NCBI RefSeq assembly: GCF_014204915.1
Contig: NZ_JACHMH010000001.1
Location: forward strand, 7,775,501-7,839,500
DNA: 64,000 nt
Direction of reading: 5' to 3'
Origin: Crossiella cryophila
GTDB lineage: Bacteria > Actinomycetota > Actinomycetes > Mycobacteriales > Pseudonocardiaceae
The notes below the pieces were generated by a model, which had not been told where the DNA came from, made no database searches, and worked only from the letters and a program-made list of their open reading frames with translations. This document shows positions 57,726-64,000 of this stretch, one piece after another. The translations under genes were made by a program, and so were the position numbers. How positions within the stretch are numbered: position 1 is the stretch's first letter; each line of letters begins with the position of its first letter.

Positions 57726-58670
57726 TTATGGGAAGGCGCGTAGGGGGAGGCGGTAGGCGACTCGGCGGGCGGAGACTCGGAGGCCTAGGGCGACCAGGGC
57801 CTGCCACAGGACTCGGTCTCGGGTTTCGGTCAGTTCCACCAGGAGGAGTTCGGGGTGTCGCTGGCGTAGTTCGCGGACCGCGTGGCTGATCAGCGCGGCC
57901 AGTTCCAGGGGGAAGGCGCCGTGGTGGTGGACTCGGGCGATGACCGCCTTGACGCCGTCGCAGACGACGTTGAGCTGGGCCAGGACCTCGCCGGTGCCGG
58001 TGCGGAGGTCGGCGCGCAGGTCGGGGTCCAGGGCGGCCAGGTCCAGGCGGATGTCTTCCGGGGTGTGCGGGTGGGTGGTGCTGGCGGTGTGGAGTTCGGC
58101 GTAGCGCTGGAGTTCGTCGCTGGTGGGAGCGACTGTGCTGCAGCGGGTGCGGGCGGTGGGGATGTCGGCGGGGGGCTGCCAGAACTGGAGGCTGGGGATG
58201 AGCCAGCGGCGGGACAGTTCGCGGTGTTCGGTGGCGCCCAGGGCCTGGGCCAGCTGGTAGTCGATCTCGTCGTCGGTGCTGGACCACAGCAGGGCGGTGC
58301 GGTCGCGGTCCCTGGCCAGGTTCGCGGCGGCGTCGACCAGGGTGGCCAGCAGGGCCAGTTCCTGGTCGGTGAGGCCGAGGAAGAGCGGGAAGCCGTTGGC
58401 GAGCTGGTCGGCCTCGCGTTCGGCCAGGGTCCAGTGCACGGTGGCCACGGGGGCCTCGTCCACGAGCACGGCCCAGCCCACGACCTGGTCCTCGTCCTTG
58501 GCGACCAGGGTGGCCAGCAGGCCGGGCACCGGGTCGGCTTCGAGGGGGTCGAGGCCCGCGGTGCGGCGCAACTCGGCCCGCAGGGCGGCGGGCAGGGCCG
58601 GGTCGGTGCTGGATTCGACGGTGTAGCGGCTCCAGGCGGCGACGGCGTGTTCGATGGTGCTGGTGTTCAC
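57726..58670 (-). CDS. GNAT-like protein, function unknown
   Basis: This 314-residue protein has two possible acyltransferase-like halves: VVGWAVLVDEAPVATVHWTL near residue 60 and GTGEVLAQLNVVCDGVKAVI near 235. The final helix-strand is LRQRHPELLLVELTETRDRV. The acetyl-CoA loop is not clear, so the assignment is tentative. It starts at ATG 58670 and is preceded by the 146-bp divergent control region. Confidence 0.6.
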   Translation of the reverse strand: MNTSTIEHAVAAWSRYTVESSTDPALPAALRAELRRTAGLDPLEADPVPGLLATLVAKDEDQVVGWAVLVDEAPVATVHWTLAEREADQLANGFPLFLGLTDQELALLATLVDAAANLARDRDRTALLWSSTDDEIDYQLAQALGATEHRELSRRWLIPSLQFWQPPADIPTARTRCSTVAPTSDELQRYAELHTASTTHPHTPEDIRLDLAALDPDLRADLRTGTGEVLAQLNVVCDGVKAVIARVHHHGAFPLELAALISHAVRELRQRHPELLLVELTETRDRVLWQALVALGLRVSARRVAYRLPLRAFP

Positions 58671-58749
58671 AAAGCCAGTCTGTGCAGGTCGTGGGCCTCC
58701 GGCCAGGTCGAGGGGGGATCTGTCACGAGTTCCGCACAGGAGTCGAACA

Positions 58750-58801
58750 AGTTCTGCGGGATCCCCTCGCTTGACTCACGATGAGCCGGAGTTCTGCGGG
58801 A
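58750..58801. promoter_or_regulatory. Direct repeats AGTTCTGCGGGA, 40-bp spacing
   Basis: Two identical 12-mers start at 58750 and 58790, and a diverged third, GAGTTCCGCACA, lies near 58727. They sit between the GNAT-like gene and the membrane-protein gene and may bind a regulator of one of them. Confidence 0.55.
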
Positions 58802-58816
58802 AACGGAGTGCGGTAG

Positions 58817-59941
58817 ATGCTGGATCAGGAGCGGCGGCAGGCGGAACGGTGGTTCCGGGCGCAGGGTCTGCCGTGGCTGGTGCACGGGCGGGACGGGCTG
58901 GCCGAGATCCTGCTGCGGGCCGCGCCCGCGGTGGCCGCGCTGCTGGTCTACGACCTGATGCTGACCGAGTTCAACGCGCTGGTGCCGGACACCGACGAGC
59001 AGTTCGGGGTGTTCATGGCCGACCTGTTCTTCGAGCTGCTCTACTACGGCAACTTCCTCCTGGTCTACCTGTTGCCGGTGGTCGTGGCCTGGCAGGTGCT
59101 GCGCTGGTCCCAGGACCGGGAGGCCACCGCGGGCACCACCGTACTGGTGCTGGCGCTGTGCCTGGCCGAGGTGGTCGGGGTGCCGGTGGTCGATCACCTG
59201 CTGGATGTCGAGGACTGGTACTGGCCGAACATCTTCACCGGGCTGGGCTGGGTGCTCGGCCTGATCCTGCTGACCGCGGCGGGCGCGGGCGCGGTGTTCG
59301 TGTGGGCGCTGCGGGTGGCGCTGCGGCAGTTGCGGGTACTGGGTTTGCTGGCCAGCCGGGCGTTGCCGCTGCTGCTGTTGTTCGTCACGTTCTTCTTCTT
59401 CAACGCCGAGGTCTGGCAGATCACCTCGCACCTGCCGCGGCCGATGCTGTGGGGCGTGATGAGCCTGTTCATCGTGGTCGGCCTGCTGTACCTGCTCGCG
59501 GTCGCCCAGGACGAGCTGAAGGAGCAGGCCGCCGAATCGGGTCCGGAGCGGATTCCGTTGCTGCGCAGGGAGAACGCGAACCTGGTGACGGTGCTCGCGC
59601 TGGCCCAGGCGTTGCAGGCGGCGGTGTTCGGACTGCTGGTGTTCGGTTTCTTCCTGTTGCTGGGGTCGATGTCGATCCGGCCGGAGGTGATCAAGATGTG
59701 GGTCACCAAGGATCCGACCACCGGCAAGCTGTTCGGCGTGTTGCTGCCGGTGTCCCAGGAACTGGTGCAGGCCTCGATGTTCCTGGCGGTGTTCTCCGCG
59801 CTGTACTTCGTCACCGCGGTGTTCAGCGACAGCAAGTACCGGGACGCGTTCTTCCACCCGCTGCTGGGTCAGATCACGGTGTCGCTGGCGGAGCGGCAGA
59901 AGTACCTGACCCGCTGGCCGCGGCGGGGAGCCGGAGGGTGA
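58817..59941 (+). CDS. Multi-pass membrane protein, function unknown
   Basis: This 374-residue protein has about eight hydrophobic helices (FELLYYGNFLLVYLLPVVVA, VLGLILLTAAGAGAVFVWAL, ALPLLLLFVTFFFFNAEVWQ, VFGLLVFGFFLLLGSM, FLAVFSALYFVTAVF) and a short cytoplasmic start. No transporter motif was recognised. Its 3' end overlaps the convergent histidine kinase gene by 68 bases. Confidence 0.85.
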   Translation: MLDQERRQAERWFRAQGLPWLVHGRDGLAEILLRAAPAVAALLVYDLMLTEFNALVPDTDEQFGVFMADLFFELLYYGNFLLVYLLPVVVAWQVLRWSQDREATAGTTVLVLALCLAEVVGVPVVDHLLDVEDWYWPNIFTGLGWVLGLILLTAAGAGAVFVWALRVALRQLRVLGLLASRALPLLLLFVTFFFFNAEVWQITSHLPRPMLWGVMSLFIVVGLLYLLAVAQDELKEQAAESGPERIPLLRRENANLVTVLALAQALQAAVFGLLVFGFFLLLGSMSIRPEVIKMWVTKDPTTGKLFGVLLPVSQELVQASMFLAVFSALYFVTAVFSDSKYRDAFFHPLLGQITVSLAERQKYLTRWPRRGAGG

Positions 59942-61676
59942 ACGCCGAGCCCTGACCCAGCGTGCTGGTCGCGGTGACCTCGCCGCCCTGGGCCTCGGTC
60001 AGTCTGCGCACGATGACCAGGCCGAGTCCGCTGCCCCCGGTGCGCCGGCTGCGGGACTTCTCCGCCCGCCAGAACCGGTCGAAGACCAGCGGCAACTCCT
60101 CGGGGTCGATGCCGGATCCGTTGTCCGCCACCGTGATCAGCACGTCGGAGCCATCGGATCGGGCGGAGAGCGTGACCCGCCCGCCGCGTGCGGTGTGCCG
60201 CAACGCGTTGCTCACCAGGTTGGCCACCGCCTGCCGCAGGCGCACCGGATCCGCTTGCACGGTAAGGGTTTCCGCCGCGTCCACGGCCACCGTCAGCCCC
60301 AGTTCGGCGGCCTGGGCCTGGTTGGCCATGGCCACGCTGAGCAGGGTCTCGGCCACCGGCAGCCGTTGCGGGTGCAGCCGGAGCTGACCCGATTCGGCCA
60401 GTGCCAGGTCCTGCAGGTCGTCGATGAGTTGTTGCAGGGTCAGGGTTTCCGTGAGCAGCACGTTGACCAGGTCGGGTTCCATCGGGCGTTGCCCGTCGGC
60501 GGCGGCCTCCAGCCAGCCGCGCAGGGTGGTGAGCGGGCTGCGCAGCTCGTGCGAGATGTCGCCGATCATGTCCCGGCGTTGCCGCTCGGCCTGTTCCAGG
60601 TGCGCGGACAGCTCGTTGAACACCACGGAGAGGCGCCCGATCTCCCCGGCGTCCTTGACCTGCACCCGCGCCGAGGTGTCGCCGTCGCGCATGCGTTCGG
60701 CGGTGGCGGCCAGCGCGTGCACCGGGCGCAGCAACCGGGTGGCCAGGTAGGCGCTGACCCCGACCATCACCAGCAGCACCAGGCCACCGGCCAGCACCAG
60801 CGGCCAGGTCCCGGCCGCGGTCAGTCCGGCCGCCCCCGGCGGTTCGGCCACGAACAGCAGCGCGGACGGCGCGATGGAGGTGACCAGCTGGTGCCTGCGG
60901 CTCTCGGCCAGGCAGGTCAGCAGTTCGTCCTCGTCGTTGCGGTCCTCCGGGACGACGATCTCGCCGTCCTCACCCAGTTCCAGCCGCACCGGCAGCGCCC
61001 CGCGCTCACGCAGGCAGCCCTCCACCCGGCCGGACAACTCGGCCAGCGCCGTCTTCTCGGTGGCGCTGGGCACCCGCAGTTCGGCCGCGCCACAAGGGTT
61101 CTCGGTGTCGGTGTAGTAGTTGGCCGCCACCGACCGGTCGTTGTTGAGCACCTCCACCGCGGAGCGCGATCCGTTGCGGCGCAGGCAGTCCACCACCTCG
61201 CGGGCCCGGTTCGCCGAGTGCTCCCGTTCGGCCGCGCTCAGCCGGAACGGCCCCACCGCGCGCGGGTCGATGCCGTCCAGGGCCCCCTCACTGGTCAGTG
61301 CCGGGTTGAGTTCCATCGGGTCCACTGTGGACGCCGCCTTGGCAGGCAACGGCGTGCCGGGCGCGGAGTCCACGATGACGGTGCGGTCCCTGGTGGTCAG
61401 CGCGATCCGCCTGCCGGTGCCGCCGGCCAGTCCGGTGACCAGCGAGCCGACCTCGTCCCAGCGCGGGTGGGTGGCCGCGTAACCCAGCAGGGACTGGTAG
61501 ATGGTGGTGTCCTCGGCCAGGGTCTGGCCCTGTTCGGCCCGGATGGCCCGGCTGGTGCTGTTCGCGGCCAGCCAGGCGGTGACCGCGACCGTGCACGCGC
61601 CGACCAGCACGGTGGCGGCCAGCAGCCGGACGAACATGCGGTGCCGCAACGGAACCGAGCGGGTCGACTCAGGCAT
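59874..61676 (-). CDS. Sensor histidine kinase
   Basis: This 600-residue kinase has an N-terminal helix (LLAATVLVGACTVAVTAWL), a 270-residue extracellular sensor with four or more Cys, a second helix (WPLVLAGGLVLLVMVGVSAY), a HAMP domain, the phospho-accepting His in GDISHELRSPLTTLRGWLEA, and ATP-binding motifs NLVSNALRHT, DNGSGIDPEEL and GSGLGLVI. It pairs with the response regulator whose gene overlaps its start by 8 bases. The signal is unknown. The C-terminal tail is Ser/Ala/Pro-rich. Confidence 0.94.
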   Translation of the reverse strand: MPESTRSVPLRHRMFVRLLAATVLVGACTVAVTAWLAANSTSRAIRAEQGQTLAEDTTIYQSLLGYAATHPRWDEVGSLVTGLAGGTGRRIALTTRDRTVIVDSAPGTPLPAKAASTVDPMELNPALTSEGALDGIDPRAVGPFRLSAAEREHSANRAREVVDCLRRNGSRSAVEVLNNDRSVAANYYTDTENPCGAAELRVPSATEKTALAELSGRVEGCLRERGALPVRLELGEDGEIVVPEDRNDEDELLTCLAESRRHQLVTSIAPSALLFVAEPPGAAGLTAAGTWPLVLAGGLVLLVMVGVSAYLATRLLRPVHALAATAERMRDGDTSARVQVKDAGEIGRLSVVFNELSAHLEQAERQRRDMIGDISHELRSPLTTLRGWLEAAADGQRPMEPDLVNVLLTETLTLQQLIDDLQDLALAESGQLRLHPQRLPVAETLLSVAMANQAQAAELGLTVAVDAAETLTVQADPVRLRQAVANLVSNALRHTARGGRVTLSARSDGSDVLITVADNGSGIDPEELPLVFDRFWRAEKSRSRRTGGSGLGLVIVRRLTEAQGGEVTATSTLGQGSAFTLRLPAAASGSGTSAAPPATP

Positions 61677-62364
61677 CGGCGGACTGCTCGGCGAGTTTGT
61701 ACCCGACCCCGTACACGGTGAGCAGGTACTCCGGGTTGCGCGGCGAACGCTCGATCTTCTTGCGCAGGTTCATGATGTGCACGTCGATGGCCCGTTCGGT
61801 GACGAACTCGTGCCCGAACACCTGCTCGATCAACTGCCGCCGCTCGAACACCCGGCCCGGCGCGGCGGCCAGCGCGGCCAGCAACCGGAACTCCGCGGCC
61901 GCGCAGTCCACCCGCTGCCCGCGCATGGTCACCTCGTGCCGCACCGGATCCACCACCAGCTCGCCCACCCGGTACTGCGGCTCGGGCGCGGCCGCGGTGT
62001 GCCTGCCCCGCCACAGCAACGCGCGCACCCTGGCCATCAGCTCCCGCGGGCTGTACGGCTTGGTGAGGTAGTCATCGGCCCCGGCGGCGAACCCGCGCAG
62101 CAGATCGTCCTCTGTGGACCGTGCGGTGAGCATGAGCACCGGTAGGTCGAACTCCGCGCGCAGCGACCGGCACACCTCGATGCCCTCGACCTCGGGCAGC
62201 ATCAGGTCCAGCACCAGCAGGTCCGGCCGCCGGGCACGGACCAGGCGCAACGCCGCGTGGCCGTCCTCGGCCACCTGCACGGTGTGGCCCTCCCGGCTGA
62301 GCTGGAAGGTCAGCAGCTCGGCCTGCCTGGGGTCGTCCTCGGCCACGACGATGTAGGCGCACAC
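61669..62364 (-). CDS. OmpR/PhoB-family response regulator
   Basis: This 231-residue regulator has a complete receiver (VVAEDDPRQ acidic pair, acceptor Asp in LLVLDLMLPEVEG, Thr in LMLTARS, Lys in DDYLTKPYSP). Its winged helix ends FVTERAIDVHIMNLRKKIER. It starts at GTG 62364 and is transcribed before its kinase. An unrelated GntR gene lies 34 bases upstream on the same strand. Confidence 0.95.
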   Translation of the reverse strand: MCAYIVVAEDDPRQAELLTFQLSREGHTVQVAEDGHAALRLVRARRPDLLVLDLMLPEVEGIEVCRSLRAEFDLPVLMLTARSTEDDLLRGFAAGADDYLTKPYSPRELMARVRALLWRGRHTAAAPEPQYRVGELVVDPVRHEVTMRGQRVDCAAAEFRLLAALAAAPGRVFERRQLIEQVFGHEFVTERAIDVHIMNLRKKIERSPRNPEYLLTVYGVGYKLAEQSADA

Positions 62365-62397
62365 GAGCCCATTATGGACAGTGCGGCGGACCGGCCG

Positions 62398-63072
62398 TCA
62401 GAACCGGGCCAGCAACCGGTCGCGGGCGATCTCCAGGTGCTCGGTCATCGCCTTGCGCGCGGCCACCGCCTTGCCCTCGATCAGCGCGGTCACGATCAGC
62501 CGGTGCTCCTCGATGGTCTGCTCCCCCGCCGGCTGCTGGTAGGACAGCCGGAAGAAGTGCAGGTGACAGTGGGTGCGGCTGAACGCCTGCTCGACCGCGG
62601 CGTTCCCGGCCACCCGCAGGATGAGCTGGTGCAGCCGGGTGTCGTGCGCGGAGAGCAGCTTGTACCCGTCATAGCCGTCGCCGGTGGGCGCGCTCGGGCA
62701 GCTGGCCAGCTCGGCGGTCAGCTCCGCGGCGAAGGCCTTGGTCATGGCCTTCGCCGCGGTGGCCGCGCTGGGTGGTTCGAGCAGCAGGCGGAGGCCGTAC
62801 ATGTCCTCGACCTCCTTGCGGGTCAGCAGCGGGGTGGTGCGGTAGCCGCGCAGTGGCAGCCTGCTGACCAGGCCCTCCGACTCCAGCCTGGCCAGCGCCT
62901 CGCGCACCGGGGTGCCCGAGACGTCCAGTTCACGGGCCACCTCGTCGATGTTGACCCGCTCGCCCGGCTCGATGCCGTGGTTCATGATCAGCGCGCGGAT
63001 CTGCTCGTACACCCCGTCCGCGAGCACCTGGCGACCCGGCAAGGCCGCCATCCGCCTGCCCCCGTCCGACAC
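62398..63072 (-). CDS. GntR/FadR-family regulator
   Basis: This 224-residue protein has a GntR winged helix (VYEQIRALIMNHGIEPGERV, DEVARELDVSGTPVREALAR) and an FCD-type all-helical sensor domain (DMYGLRLLLEPPSAATAAKA, AHDTRLHQLILRVAGN, CHLHFFRLSYQ, EEHRLIVTALIEG) with His/Asp metal-ligand positions. It starts at GTG 63072, 23 bases after the galactosidase stop, and probably responds to a sugar acid or galactoside product. Confidence 0.9.
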   Translation of the reverse strand: MSDGGRRMAALPGRQVLADGVYEQIRALIMNHGIEPGERVNIDEVARELDVSGTPVREALARLESEGLVSRLPLRGYRTTPLLTRKEVEDMYGLRLLLEPPSAATAAKAMTKAFAAELTAELASCPSAPTGDGYDGYKLLSAHDTRLHQLILRVAGNAAVEQAFSRTHCHLHFFRLSYQQPAGEQTIEEHRLIVTALIEGKAVAARKAMTEHLEIARDRLLARF

Positions 63073-63094
63073 GACACCCTCCCCTAGAACGTTT

Positions 63095-64000
63095 TCACTC
63101 CCGCCGGAATTCGATCAGCATGGCCTGTTGCGGGTCCAAAGTCGGCAACGGCACACCGGCGGTGGTCAGGATCGCACCGGGCAACCGCACCCAGTCCCGC
63201 TGGGCTTCGGTGATCCACCCCGGCGCGGCTACCTGCCGACCGGTCGGTAGGCCCAGCTCGGTGCGGATCCGCACCTGGTAGTCGGCGGTGGCGTCGAGGC
63301 CGGGGAAGCGCACCCGCCCGGACTGGCCTTCCACCGAGCTGGCCAGGCGGGCCCAGCAGAACAGCGCGGAGTCCGGGCCGACCACGCCGTGCAGCAGGGT
63401 GGCCTCGCCCGCCAGGTCGGCGCGGACGACCCGGCCGCCGTGCAGCAGCGGCCGGAACTCGCGGTACAGCCCGGCCCAGGCGGTGAACTTGGCCAGCTGC
63501 TCGGTGGACAGCCTGGTCAGATCGGCCTCGATGCCGGCGTGCCCGAACAGCGCGGTGGCGAAGCGGAAGGAGTCGTCGGTGTCCCGGCCGGTGGTGTGGC
63601 TGTGCCGGTCGCCGACGTGCGCGCCGATCAGCTCCGGCGGGATGAGCTGGGTGGTCCAGCGCTGGATCTGCTGGCGTTCCACCGGGTCGTTGCAGTCCGA
63701 GCCCCACACCCGGTCGGTGCGGGCCAGGATGCCCAGGTCCACCCGGCCGCCGCCGCCCGCGCAGCTCTCGATCTCCAGGGCGGGGAAGCGGGCCTTCAGC
63801 TCGTCCAGCATCCGGTACAGCGCCAGCGTCTGCGCCCTACCGGCCGGTCGGTCGCCTGCCGGGTCGCGGTGCACGGCCTCGTGCAGCTCGCGGTTGTGGT
63901 CCCACTTGAGGTAGTCGATCCGGTACTCCTCGACCAGCGCGACCAGCCTGCCCAGGATGTGCCGGTAGGCGTCGGGGTGGGCGATGTTGAGCACGTACTG
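63095..64000 (-). CDS. Alpha-galactosidase, GH36/GH27-like, C-terminal part (cut by window end)
   Basis: The last 301 residues of a glycoside hydrolase are present and the gene continues right of the window. The nucleophile Asp lies in YLKWDHNREL, ESCAGGGGRVD is the conserved substrate-binding region, and the acid/base Asp lies in VWGSDCNDPVERQQIQ. The C-terminal beta domain follows. This matches GH36-type enzymes that cut terminal alpha-galactosyl residues. The coding sequence contains a palindrome copy (63232-63251) and a degenerate one near 63837. The GntR gene downstream is a likely partner. Confidence 0.93.
   Translation of the reverse strand, partial: QYVLNIAHPDAYRHILGRLVALVEEYRIDYLKWDHNRELHEAVHRDPAGDRPAGRAQTLALYRMLDELKARFPALEIESCAGGGGRVDLGILARTDRVWGSDCNDPVERQQIQRWTTQLIPPELIGAHVGDRHSHTTGRDTDDSFRFATALFGHAGIEADLTRLSTEQLAKFTAWAGLYREFRPLLHGGRVVRADLAGEATLLHGVVGPDSALFCWARLASSVEGQSGRVRFPGLDATADYQVRIRTELGLPTGRQVAAPGWITEAQRDWVRLPGAILTTAGVPLPTLDPQQAMLIEFRRE
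63232..63251. repeat. Dispersed palindrome, copy H, inside the alpha-galactosidase gene
   Basis: CTGCCGACCGGTCGGTAG (63233-63250) has one mismatch to the core and an extra paired base on each side. It encodes part of LGLPTGRQVA in the galactosidase. It shows the repeat can sit inside a conserved reading frame. Confidence 0.75.

Overview
The window is high-GC actinobacterial chromosome, most likely from a filamentous actinomycete of the Pseudonocardiales type. This is inferred from the base composition, the frequent GTG starts, and the families present: MbtH, LuxR pairs, a Ser/Thr kinase with an FHA partner, a WhiB-like protein, an FtsK/TraB-type integrative element, F420-type LLM enzymes, and an EphD-like hydrolase-dehydrogenase. 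No tRNA or rRNA was seen. Both ends cut a gene: an NRPS on the left and a GH36 alpha-galactosidase on the right.

1-5.3 kb is the edge of a nonribosomal peptide cluster. It holds the start of an NRPS (C then A domain), an MbtH-like protein, SbnA and SbnB for making 2,3-diaminopropionate, and two overlapping LuxR regulators with poor receiver domains. 5.5-10.1 kb holds an aldehyde dehydrogenase, a LacI regulator, a methyltransferase, and a cobalamin-riboswitch-controlled cbtBA cobalt-uptake pair. 10.2-15.4 kb is a tightly packed minus-strand operon: M24 peptidase-like protein, EphD-like hydrolase-SDR fusion, PF10118 metal-dependent hydrolase, 2Fe-2S reductase, TetR. 15.4-20.5 kb holds an FHA protein, a Ser/Thr kinase, a secreted beta-helix protein, a cupin and a LysR regulator.

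20.5-39.5 kb is largely aromatic catabolism. It has a TetR gene, pcaI-pcaJ-pcaF with an IclR regulator, and a single-chain maleylacetate reductase/hydroxyquinol 1,2-dioxygenase. A 1.25-kb gene-free stretch full of short repeats follows, then an NAD formate dehydrogenase with its LysR neighbour. Next is an eight-gene operon that mixes an ABC importer (two binding lipoproteins, two permeases, one ATPase), 4-hydroxybenzoate hydroxylase, a nitrate-sensor-type histidine kinase and a Roadblock protein. p-Hydroxybenzoate could be imported and hydroxylated here and its ring-cleavage products finished by PcaIJF, but no protocatechuate dioxygenase is in view.

41.97-52.68 kb is a 10.7-kb integrative element of the AICE type. 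It carries a large serine integrase, a TraB/FtsK translocase, Spd-like membrane proteins, WhiB, excisionase-like, NUDIX and several XRE-like regulators. It has cut a LysR gene in two after codon 13. Joining the two flanks at a shared GT dinucleotide restores the reading frame, and the deduced attP has symmetric arms around that GT.

52.7-64 kb returns to chromosome: AlkC-like repair protein, LLM oxidoreductase, YchJ-like protein, methyltransferase plus TPR protein, an unusual 0.6-kb repeat locus (two inverted 22-bp-period arrays and a 153-nt hairpin), a GNAT-like protein, a membrane protein, a two-component system, a GntR regulator and the alpha-galactosidase.

A dispersed palindrome, CTACCGACCGGTCGGTAG, occurs about eight times in good form, mostly between genes, and is absent from the integrative element.
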